Shown: one piece after another, positions 48,998 through 59,311 of the stretch
Position numbering within the stretch: position 1 is the first letter of the stretch
Layout: every line of letters begins with the position of its first letter
Origin: Rhodamnia argentea
Lineage: Eukaryota > Streptophyta > Magnoliopsida > Myrtales > Myrtaceae
Direction: 5' to 3'
Assembly (NCBI RefSeq): GCF_020921035.1
Contig: NC_063151.1
Location: 21,706,934 to 21,770,933 of the forward strand
Length of the DNA stretch: 64,000 nt
Position numbers and translations under genes: made by a program
The notes under the pieces: model-generated
Seen by the model: only the letters and a program-made list of their open reading frames with translations
Databases searched by the model: none
Told to the model about the DNA's origin: nothing

Positions 48998-49580
48998 GGG
49001 GGAAAATTCTAAATAAAAGGCTTAAAATGCTCTTTTTATTTTAAAGAATGATCTGTCCAGAGATATTTTTGTCATTTGCCTTTTTTTAAGTTTTTTTTTT
49101 TTTTGTAGTTTTTCGTATCAATATTTTTTTTTGTGGCTGGTGAGGGTCGCCTTGCCTAGTAGACCCTCACTAGTCGCGGCAAGGCGACCTTGAGAGAGGG
49201 CTGGCCTCACCTTTGGCTAGTAGGGGTAGCCCTCGCCAAATCAAGCAAGGATAGCCTCACCTAGGCCCTCGACAACACACAAAGAGGTGTTAAAATCATA
49301 GTTTATCATGGCCGCAGAAGAAGAAAATGGCCATGAGGGCGGCCTTGCCCAGCCCTAACCAGTGGTTGGCCATTGCCTAAGACCCGTCACCTACGACAAG
49401 GAAGGAAAAAAAAGGAAAGAGAAAAGAAAAGAAAAGAGAAAAGCAAACGACGAAAATGTCCTTAGTTAAACTTCCTTTTTTGAAACGAGGCATTTAATAC
49501 GCTTATTTGAAATAATATTCACTTTATTCATTTATCTGAGAAAATGATGACATTTCACGCCTTTGTTTGGAATTTTGTCA
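48998..49580. mobile_element. Inverted-repeat miniature element with GC-rich core (intact copy)
   Basis: Ends GAAAATTCTAAATAAAAGGC and, read from the right, ACAAAATTCCAAACAAAGGC; the inner left and right parts both repeat TGAAATAA-like words. The core (49135-49395) is a GC-rich block of inverted GGTGAGGGTCGCC / GGCGACC words. Non-coding. Confidence 0.6.
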
Positions 49581-49712
49581 AACGTGGGATGCCATGGATT
49601 TTTCTGGACTAATTGCTAGATAAAATTATTTGAGAACACAACAAAAAAAATAAAAAGTTTTAAAAAAGATAAGGGCATTCGAGTAATTTCTCACACCTTA
49701 CCTAGGAGATCC

Positions 49713-49741
<29 letters not shown>
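49713..49741. repeat. AT microsatellite
   Basis: Perfect AT dinucleotide run of about 14 units. Confidence 0.95.
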
Positions 49742-49743
<2 letters not shown>

Positions 49744-51963
49744 TCGAAACTTCGAGCGAGTTTTAACTTTTTACTCGGGGCAGCAATTATTTGGAAGTTG
49801 GACTTCCTGACTCGGAATCAACCCCGAGAAAGACCCAATTCACGAGCTGGGCCCCACTTCTGACATTTTCCCAACTTTAATTCGCCATTAATTATACTGT
49901 ATTTTCCGTAGCCATTTTTTTTTTTTTTTAAATTTTTGTGAAATCTCATGTTAATGATTATAGGCTGTCCGATCGGGGGAAGGCCTGAGACCTGTCCTGG
50001 TCAGGCGGTGATGGAAATGAGAGTCAGCACATACTATTTGCCAAAAAACAACACTGGGATGAAAGTGACCATGGCTTCGGCCGGCCCTTCTCCTTTCCCA
50101 ACGCCAGCCCATAAAATGGGGGAAATTCAGAAATTAAATTCCGAATTTTTTTTTTATATTAGGGTCTGAAGGAAGAAAGTGGAAATTAAAAAAAAAAAAA
50201 AATTGGGAATCGGGAGAGTTAATTTAAAATTAAGCACAATGAAGATTTGCAGTTGGATGGACCCCACCAACCCTTGTCCCATAAAATATTTGCCGCCCTG
50301 CCATCCCTTTGTCAATCTCTTCTTGATCCATGGAGATATGCTGTGAGGAGAAGCTGCTTAGCCCCCCCTATAAATCTTGTTTGGAGTTCTTGGTCTCACT
50401 CTCACCCCGTTTGAAGGGCCTAGTTTTCTCGATCCGCTCAAATTTGCCACCGGAATCATCAATTTTTGCTATGATCTCAAATTTGCCATGTCAGCTTTCT
50501 GTCCAAAATCGCAATTAGTCATTCTTAATTTTCATATCTTAGGACGGTTTCCATTTCGAAGGATTTCAATGATTTTTACCGAAGTGGATTTGTCACGCGT
50601 CGGTCCGTGCCTATCACCCCATTATTTTTGCTGATGTGGATTTATTAACGACATGAAAATGCCACGTCCGGTTGGAATCGAACTACATGGTAAATTTGAT
50701 AATAGATTGAAAGTTGATGATTTTTTTTTTTAAAGTAAAACAGCTCAAGATAGATTTAGGACTGGACCTAAAGTTTAGGATTTTTTCTAAGACCAAAAAA
50801 AAAAAAAAAACCAGGACATATTTAGGACTTTACTTAAAATCGAAAGTTTTTTAGGGTATTAAGCCCATTTTAAGGTTAGTGAACATTTCATGCCCATCGA
50901 AGTAAAAGCCTAGAGATTAGCACCTTCGAAATCATAGGTAAATGTGATGATTTTCTCCGAGAGATCTCCAGTGAAAAATACACAAAATTCCTTCTTTACT
51001 ATCAAATCGATCATCGCCACTCTCTATAGTCCACGAAATTGTGCGCCACACGGAGGAAATAATAAAGACAACTGCAATACCGTAGGAAGACATCTAAATC
51101 CCTCGGTGAAAAAAAGAACAAGAAGGCAGGAACCGAAGATATCCAACTCTTACATAGATAATTGGAAGTCCCAACTAATATGACTTCTAGTGAGCTCAAA
51201 CAAGTGCGGTCCAAGAAGTCAATTTGTCCTTTAACCGGGGCCATAACCATTGGGAAATGCCGTGCATGTTAGGAGTCCCCGTTTGGCGGGTCATCTGAAG
51301 AGTTGCTGCACTGCTCACATAATTAGAACAGCGGCAGATTTGAAGACGATGGACCCGCACGACATGAATGAGCCAAGTCATGAGGGGGTTCCTGTGGCTA
51401 GCAAGTGCACTTCCAAGATGGGTACAAAAAATACCAAATACCGTCACCAATCCAGCAAAATTTGAAATGGAAAGATAAACGTGTATAAAGAAATACAGAT
51501 CACCACGCTTGGAGAAACTGTTCTTTGTGTGGGGCTGGTTGGTTTGTCAGGAGGGTCCAAAAAGCAAATCACGGGGCCAAAAAAAGAAAAAAGTTGAACG
51601 TGGAGGGAGGGAAGGAGGATCTGAAGCGTCATTGGCGAAGAAGAAGGACCAGGTACAGGAGAATCCCTCACTTTCATCATCACGAAACTGACCGAACCCC
51701 AGTTGAGAATAGATCTCTGGGAAAAGAAAGGACGCGAGGGAGCCAGCCAAGCCAAGTGATTCCCGTGAACTCTCTCTGACCTGCAACGAATCATTCATGG
51801 CCTCTTTGCATCGTTGCTCAGCAAACCCAGCCCCTTCCCATGCCTCTATACTCGTTCTAACTTGCTCATATAATTCATGGATTCTTCTCTAGAAAAAAAG
51901 GATTTTGAGTATTGCAGAAAGGTCCGTCGTGTTCTTGTGATCGAGAAGAGGCGAGGACCAGCT
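49742..51963. other. Intergenic; two minisatellite-like units, no gene seen
   Basis: At about 50740-50870 two units of GGATTTTTTCTAAGACCA plus an A-run and TTTAGGACT...CTTAAAATCGAA resemble the array at 42085-42420. Minus-strand frames at 51444-51798 (up to 116 codons) match no family I know. Confidence 0.45.
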
Positions 51964-52236
51964 TAGGGCGTGCATGAAAGCAGAATTTCTACCTCGGAAC
52001 TACTCCTGAAAAAATTCATTTGGTAACGCAATTTATAAAGCAGAAATTCGTTCAGTTACACAACATCATTTTCCTGCTTATGAAGTAATATTTTACTTAA
52101 GAAGTTATTTTCAACCCACTTTCAAAAGTAAAAAAAAAAAATTACTTCTTTTTTCAAAAATAAAAATCTCTTGATATCAATATCTCTCTCACTTATTCTT
52201 AACTCTATTTTATGTCGGCCTCTTTTCATTCTCAGC

Positions 52237-52276
<40 letters not shown>

Positions 52277-52736
52277 TGCGAATCGCTCTTTATACTCACT
52301 CCCAACCACACCTCCGCCGTCGCCAAACCTGATTCATCCTTTTGACACCTCTAGACATAGGCGAGGAAGCATCAGAATTATCTGTGATTTTAGAGTGGAT
52401 ATATGAGCTCGATCATCGTATTCATTAACACAATTTGTCTTATAAAATTGGTCATCATTTGCGTAAATAATTAAATAAAAATTTATACGTAAATCCATCG
52501 GTATTTGCATTTAACTTTTTTCGAATAACATGCATTTTAGGTTAGGATTAATAATTTTTCATAGAAGATTTGATGTTAATAATATTTCGGAAGTAGAAAT
52601 TTTCAACCATTATTAAATACGTTTTTGTTCCAGTAGCAGAAATTTATCCTATTATCAAATGTCTTTTTCTGATCGGAAATTAATTTATGGCCAAATGTTG
52701 ATTTCTGAAACAGAAATGTTATCATGCGCACCCTTA
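51964..52736. mobile_element. hAT-like inverted-repeat element (773 bp)
   Basis: Left end TTAGGGCGTGCATGAAAGCAG, right end read inward TAAGGGTGCGCATGATAAC, each followed by CAGAAAT-type words. A CT microsatellite (about 52241-52271) lies inside. No transposase frame and no clear 8-bp duplication. Confidence 0.5.
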
Positions 52737-52937
52737 GTGATCATATGCATGCAGCATAGTATGTCTCGCGATCCTTATTTATTTGCATAAAGCACCCTCC
52801 TTATATCTTTGCGAGAAAGTCTCTCGAACTTATAAAATGGACACGAGGTACAATAGCAAGACTATTTCAAACCGTATCAACATAATAGTACTGTCCGACC
52901 TAAAAATAAATAATAATTGTCCCGAAACAAACACAAT

Positions 52938-53511
52938 GGTCCTATTTGGTTCAGCATTGAAAATGATCATTGAGGTTCTAAAGTCCCTTGGCCAAATATA
53001 AATGGTGTTTGGTTAATTTTTTTGGCTCACTTTGGGAAAATGCAATTGTATCTCAAATACTCTTCAAAGTCTTAAAGTACTTTGGGCTAAAGAATTTGTG
53101 TGAAATGCAATTAATTATTATTATTATTTTAATTTTGTCACATTCACTTGTCGCCGCCGCCCATCGCCATTGCCCATCGGTCGTCGGTCGGCGCCCGTCG
53201 TCTATTGCACCCGCCGTCGGTTTTCGCCGGTCGCCGCCGCCATCGGTCCAAGTCGCTGCCTGCCGGCCGACCGCCCACGCAGTCGCGAGATCTTCGCCGA
53301 CAGGCCGCCGTCGCCGCCTTTTCTTTAAAAAGAAAAAATATTTTATAAAGTTCATTTTTCATCAAATAATATTTACGTCAAAGTTGCTTTTCGGATGTGT
53401 TTTTAAAATACACTTTACCAAACACTACTTGCATTTTGAAAAAGGCCTTTAGCCCAAAGGTATTTGTATTTTTTCAAAGTCCCTTGATCAAATGTTGAAC
53501 CAAACAGGACC
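52938..53511. mobile_element. Inverted-repeat MITE with GC-rich core, AAT flanks
   Basis: 574 bp with ends GGTCCTATTTGGTTCAGCATT and, from the right, GGTCCTGTTTGGTTCAACATT; both sides continue with AAGTCCCTTG(G/A) and TTTGGGCTAAA. AAT flanks both ends, consistent with a 3-bp target duplication of PIF/Harbinger elements. The core (53150-53325) is an extreme GC-rich CGCCGCC/CGGTCG block. Short frames here are spurious. Confidence 0.65.
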
Positions 53512-53806
53512 AATGTGAGTTATGAATATCTAAAATTTGTCCGACCGCCTGTTTTTCATGAGAGCAATGGTAGAATTATATACAAAACCAATTTATTAAG
53601 AACGATGTCAGGAATTTTTTTTTTGCTAATATTTAAGTTACGCTTCCACTTATTTAAAATATTTATTTTTCATTTCCAATGTTGTCATTTTTTTTGTGTG
53701 GCGTAAATGATTTTGTTGAAGTCTTACAGAAGAAACAATATTGTAAAGGATATCAAACATCATCACCGTCCTGCTCACCGTCACAGTATATCTAGCAAGA
53801 AACAAA

Positions 53807-53839
<33 letters not shown>

Positions 53840-53866
53840 ATTATTAGCGCGCGCACGGGCAAGAAG

Positions 53867-55352
53867 ATGCCAAGCTCTGGTTCACTTCTGAGACAGCTCA
53901 GTGGGAACGAAGCTTGGGGCTCGACCTCAAGGAGGTGGGCCATCGGCGTTGGAAGCGGAAGCAAGAGGCACGACTCCGCCAACGCCGGGAGGAGCTTGGA
54001 CCCGATGGAAGGGCTCAACCAAATGTACGGCGGCGAGAATGGCGGGTCGGTGATGAGGAAGAGAGTGATGGTGGTGGTGGACGAGAGCTCTCGCTCCAAG
54101 CATGCAATGATGTGGGCTCTCACTCATGTGGCCAACAAGGGCGACTTGCTCACTCTGCTTCACATCATCCCTCCTGGAGCCGAGAGATCTTCTCCTCCTC
54201 CTTCCTCTGATTCTTCTTCTTCTTCTTCTTCTTCTTCTTCTTCAACTTCTCCATATCTTGCCAATTCCCTCGGGTCTCTCTGCAAGGCTTCTAGACCAGA
54301 GGTGAGTATCGTTTTTTGCTCTGCTTTTCCTGGTTATAACGAAATGCATTAACCATTGTTCGTGTTTCGGTCACGTTCCATTGAACCCAACCTGCCACAT
54401 TTGCTCCGTCGGTGACAAGTGACAGATTAGGCCTCAGATCTAGAGATCCTTTGGAGATGAGCTATATGCAGACTGGGTTTACAGTTAAAGAAAAAAAACT
54501 CATTTTTAGCCAAATGTAAGACGTGTGTTTTTCCTTAATTATGCTGTCAGATCCAATGCCTCAGGGCTCTGGTGTAGTACTCCTGCTTTCTCTCCTTTGG
54601 AGGTTGCATGCAGGGGACACTGGCGTGCGAGCTCCATTCTGTCTTGGGTCGTCTTTTTTCTTTTCTTTTTCAGAACTTGGTCTGTCTTTCTTTTCCTGGT
54701 TCTTTTCTTTTTCAGATGCCTTTCTTAAATTCCGTCTTTTTCAAAAGAATTCCCCTGCTCTCAGCTCAGAGAGAGAGAGAGAGAGAGAGAGATTAGTTGT
54801 TACTATTATCAAACTGGATTTCATTTTGATGGGTGAATGACGAAATCGCACAGGTGGAAGTGGAGGCACTGGTGATTCAAGGTCCAAAGATGGCCACTGT
54901 GATGAGCCAGGTGAAGAAGCTGGAGGTCTCTGTTCTTGTGCTGGGTCAGAAGAAACCATCCTCTCTCATCCGCTGGTGGGTCAAACAAACATCTCTCCAT
55001 TCTCAAAGACTCAAAAAAACAACAGACTTTGAAAATCATTTTCCTCTGCTCTTTTACTTTGCAAATTGTGTTTTTTGGGTCTTCCACGATCCCGGACATC
55101 GAGATCTCTGACCTCTCAAAGTGTTTTGACGTTGTTGGGGAAATCCCCATTTTTTTTTAAAAATAAAATCATATTCTAATGAACTAACTTCGTTCGCGCA
55201 GCCTGTGCGGGGCCAGCAGATCTGAGGAGTTCGTGGAGCGATGCATCAACGGAGCAGATTGCTTGACCATAGGAGTGAGGAAGCAGAGCAGAGGCATGGG
55301 TGGATATCTCATCAGCACCAGATGGCAGAAGAACTTCTGGCTCTTGGCCTGA
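53867..55352 (+). CDS. Universal-stress-protein-like / adenine nucleotide alpha hydrolase-like protein (MRH6-like)
   Basis: Three exons: 53867-54301, 54854-54975, 55202-55352, giving 235 residues. A basic, disordered N terminus (1-64) is followed by the USP-like fold: RVMVVVDESSRSKHAMMWAL (strand 1 and helix 1), GDLLTLLHIIPP, VEVEALVIQGPKMATVMSQ, LEVSVLVLGQKK, and the C-terminal CLTIGVRKQSRGMGGYLIS with RWQKNFWLLA, the ending of the plant subgroup containing Arabidopsis MRH6, which affects root hairs. The canonical ATP-binding G-x2-G-x9-G-S/T pattern is not evident, so nucleotide binding is doubtful. A poly-Ser tract encoded by TCT repeats (about residues 111-126) lies in the loop after strand 2. 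A CT microsatellite sits about 25 bp before the start codon, and another GA run lies in intron 1. Confidence 0.9.
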
Positions 55353-55635
55353 TGAGTTGGGATTTTTCCTTTCTTTTTCTCCTAACCCTTATGTTTTAAT
55401 AATTTTGTCAAGTTATTAATTTCCTAGACTAGTATCATTGCTGTAGTATAGTAGCAGCAGCAGCAGCAGCAGTAGTGTAGAATCCCAAGCAGGGGGTTAT
55501 TGGAAGATCATATAATATGATTTAGTGTAATGCTGTAATAATTGTACAATCTAGGACCAGGACCTCCAACCATGTAATCTAAAATGCTAGTATCTGTCAG
55601 ATGATGTAGTGATCTGTTGAGATGGATGATGGATG

Positions 55636-55675
<40 letters not shown>

Positions 55676-57200
55676 TGGAAATGATTGGTGCAAATTAATA
55701 CCCTGCTTTCAAAGTTTTAGTCTTGTTAATTATCTTCTTAGACTGAATTTGCAGTCAAGCACTCAAGAATGGACAGAGTGTCGAAACATTATGAAAAGAA
55801 ATTATATGGGTCATTTATAAAAATGTCATGTGGCCACAAGGGTGATGGTAGAAATTTTGGAACTCAATTTGCAAAACAGCAATGAAATATGAACTATTAT
55901 CACAAGCGATTTCGCAAAATGTATTGCCTCGGACGACATCACCATAGTCGCAATTTGGACGACGATTAATGCATGATGTATACGGGGGTGGTTGCTCGCG
56001 AGGCGCCGTAACCCCTGCTCGATGATGTTAAGTGGAACTTGGATCAAGCCGCTCTTGCCCTGCTTGATAATGCTAAGTGGAACTCGAATCGAGCGAGAAT
56101 GTCGATTGGGTCTAAGATTTCTGGTGAAGACCTTACGCCGGATCCAATCTAGCTTCCTGCTTGAGTTTTGAGTCGGCTCGCTTTTCCTCTAGACCTTAAA
56201 GTTGCCGCCATGGCTCAATCCTTTGGCTACTCTCGTGCACGGTGCTTATCCCAGCGATCGGCAATGGCGCCTTCTGGTTCGAACGAAAACCGCAAAGCAT
56301 CCAGCTCTGCATCGCCGAATGTTTCGGAAAACCTGTTTTCCCAATGATGATGTGGATCTCTCGCGAGCCTTTCGGGGATCTTGGTCTTTTCTCGTTCGGC
56401 CTCAGGTTTGTCGATCCAGGATTCTTAGCTTGGTTATCAAGCCCATGCTTTACCATCCGTCACGTGATTCATCAAAGATTCTTGGTGCATCGGAAAGATC
56501 GAGACCCATGGTCAAACTTTCAGCCGAGCTTTGACTTCTCTGCATTTTATATGTCATAATTGAGATGTCGGCAATAAATCACATCTGAATTTTTAATAAC
56601 AAGGATTTTCCACTTTTTTTTTGTGGCTCAGTGAATTCGCGTAGCCTATCTGTGAATTGTGGGTTTTTTTTTTTTTTTTTTTTCACAAAGCTTTTGGGTG
56701 AAAACAAGTCGACGTCGAAACTAAATAGTAGGTTTTCTATACGATTACAAAATGACAAAACTTCTAATACTTTCGATTTGGACTAAATGTGCTGATCCAA
56801 ATTCAATTTTGACGATTTATACATCGAATATGTAATTTGGTTAGTGAAATAACTTTGAAATCCCGCTCGATCTATTAAAAAGACATCGCATGTCGTCGGG
56901 AGTCTTACAAAAAAAATTAGATTAACCATCCCTTGGATTTTAAAAATTCTTTATATTTTCGAAAAATAAGGTCTTTTGAAATTCATAATTTTTTTTAAAA
57001 GTGAGTGAAAAAAATACAGTAAAAATATCATACCATTTTTTGTGGGTCACTTATTTATATTTTCAACTTATTGACAAAGTCCATGTAAATATGCATTACA
57101 TACAAAAATAAATTCAAATGAATTTTTTTTAATTTATCTCGGCATTAGTACGCCAAAATAATATTTTAAAAAATTTATTATATTAACCCATCTTCCAAAA
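55353..57200. other. Intergenic, with CT microsatellite and a small tandem repeat
   Basis: The USP-like 3' untranslated region contains a CAG run (about 55455-55472), and a CT run (55638-55673) follows. A 36-bp sequence repeats at 56014-56049 and 56059-56094 (CCTGCTCGATGATGTTAAGT and CCTGCTTGATAATGCTAAGT). Frames at 56202-56559 match no known family. Confidence 0.5.
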
Positions 57201-57211
57201 CTCAGTCAGAG

Positions 57212-57367
57212 GTGTTTGTTTCTGCAACTTCACGCGCGATCTGCGAATTGCGACTTCCATTCGCTCGTCCGCGATCGGAGCTCGAGATCCGCGAGCATCT
57301 TCGTCGTCTGATACCTGCGATCTTCGCGAGTTCCACGCTCTGGCGATGCAGAGTTTCCAGCTCGCGG
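57212..57367 (+). other. Possible leader exon with a short upstream reading frame
   Basis: A CG-rich pyrimidine-containing stretch ends in CTCGCGGG|GTACGT, a good donor. Spliced to the acceptor at 58497 (TGCGTGCAG), the ATG at 57345 would open a frame of about 28 codons that stops at TAG near 58557, just before the Myb/SANT-like ATG. This looks like a 5' leader with an upstream ORF; inferred only from splice-site wording. Confidence 0.35.
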
Positions 57368-58578
57368 GGTACGTTTTCTTGTCGGGGCTTGGCTCTCACA
57401 CCCTCGAGTAAATGCTGTCCGATCTGTTGAGATTTCGCAATCTCTCGTTCCTAGTCGACAATGGAATGCTGGTGGCAGTTTACGATACTTTCAGCCGCGG
57501 GGGGTGGGGGGTGGTTCGTTGTGTTGGTTTTGGTTTTGGGATTTGCGTTTCGGCAGATTGTTTTGATTCCTCATGGATAGGGCGCTTTTGAAGTTCTTAT
57601 GAAGCGATGAAACATGAAAGCCGGGGGACGATTTCCAGTGGAGTAGGATTTCTGTAAAACAGAAGGGTAGAGATCCGTGTTTGGTTAGTGAGGGCTTGGC
57701 AAGTGGATAATTTACGGCTATCTCAGAATTCAGCTAGATTGCACTGAACGTAGCAGTTCTTCATGTTTAATATCGGTCAATGTTACTGGGAGGGAGTCAA
57801 GTGCTGGATTAGTCTGGAACAAAGTCTTGTACATTCTTATCCTTCTTTTGGTGATTTAAGTTAGGAGGGAAATCTGACCCCCCAAAAAAAAAAGTTAAGG
57901 TGGGAAATGGATGGGAAAGTAAGTAAAAAGGCAGCGCAATGAATGAAAATTTTAAAATCACTTGTAAATGTGGAAGGCAAGCGCTACTATATGTACAACC
58001 AAAGATAATGCACTTGCTGCAATCTTTCCTGGTTTTTGTTAGAACAGAAAAACCCATGAGGATATCATGTTTTCATTGCAGTTATTAAATGGAGAGCAAT
58101 GTGATCATTTCTTGTGAAGTGGTCATGCAAACCACACACAGACATGCACGTATATGTGCAAAATCACCTCTAAATGTGAATTTTTCTTTTTTTTTTTGGT
58201 CAAAACCTGTAAACGTGGTTTTTTTTAGCTGCTTTTCTGCTACTTTGGGTATGGCTTGATTTCAGGCTTTGCACCCTTTTCGTTGTGATGATTGCTGGAA
58301 AATTTTATGGTAGTAATTTTTTGCGATCTCATGTGACCATGGAGCTAATTGCTTTAGTATGTTGTTATTTGGATTTCCCCTTTGTGCTTTTATCTAGTGT
58401 CCATGAAGCTGCTTGGCCTTTCTTAACCTTTGCGTCTCCTCCCGTTCTCCACAACGAGTTTCTGTAATTATTCTTTATCTTTTTCTGCGTGCAGAAGCAA
58501 GAAGGTTGAGGACTGTGGGTTAGTGATTGTTCAGGAGCTGTCTGCACACCTCCTATAGACCTTTACTTCGTTGACCTT

Positions 58579-59020
58579 ATGCTAGAGCAGGTGAATAAAG
58601 GAAATAAACTTGGTTTCACTTTAAATGATGAGGCTTGGAGAGATCGGGTTTATCCATTCAACAAGGTTTTCAGATTGCACTTCATAAATGATTTGGTGAA
58701 TGGTCGTTGTGATTGTCTAAAAAGGCACTATGAATACATAAGAAATCTTCTTGGGCGAAGAGGTTTTCCATGGGAAGGACTGAAGAAGTTAGTACCAACA
58801 GATTATGATGCTTATATTCAGGTGCATCTTGATCCCTGTTCTATTTATATTTATAATTATCAGATTCTGTTCGATGCATGTAACACGTGGTTCATGTAGG
58901 AAAATTCAGATCTGAACTCACGCCAGACTGAATCTGACCCAGACCATTGTGTTTTGAGTTTGATAAGTGGAAATTCACCTTCTGTTATCCTGCAGCATCA
59001 CCATAATAGCTATTATGATG
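58579..59020 (+). CDS. Truncated Myb/SANT-like (Myb_DNA-bind_3) domain exons
   Basis: Exons 58579-58821 (81 codons) and 58900-59020 (40 codons plus one base). The first resembles plant Myb/SANT-like domains: LMLEQVNKGNKLGFTLNDEAW, FNKVFRLHF, LKRHYEYIRNLLGRRGFPWE, DYDAYIQ. The frame upstream of the ATG also reads TPPIDLYFVDL, the usual start of this domain, but is closed by a TGA about 20 codons up and lacks the expected Trp, so the domain is N-terminally eroded. The second exon is unlike the family and low in motifs. It ends at donor GATG|GTAAGC in phase 1, which matches the acceptor at 59270 in the reading frame of the exchanger gene. It may be a decayed gene, a leader coding part, or the N terminus of a chimeric protein. 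Confidence 0.5.
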
Positions 59021-59311
59021 GTAAGCATCATCTAATGATGTTATTTCTTAGAAAAAATTGCTTTTCTTCCTCTGTGCTGGGAGTTTTGGAAGTTTCTGTA
59101 AAGTCTGTGTATGTGTGTATATATATATCATGTGCAGTTTTTAAGTTCGTAGTTTTTCACCCTCATGTGTGTCTGTGTTCACTTCAATTGTGAGGGAGTA
59201 GATCTGTTTTGTGGTCGTTGATCAAGGTGCTTGCTCTGCCCTAATATTGTGATTGATCATTATTCTGAAGGCACAAAACGAAGCTACTATAATTACTGGA
59301 GGAGTAATTGG

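Noticed and set aside
51444..51798. Minus-strand frames of 116 and 83 codons
   Set aside because: No family resemblance, no splice partners, and overlapping frames on both strands; could at most be a non-coding transcript.
52988..53452. 154-codon frame with Arg/Ala/Pro-rich sequence
   Set aside because: It spans the GC-rich core of an inverted-repeat element and has equally long frames on both strands.
56202..56559. Plus- and minus-strand frames of 86-110 codons
   Set aside because: Three overlapping frames of similar length with no recognisable motif; typical of a chance GC-richer patch.
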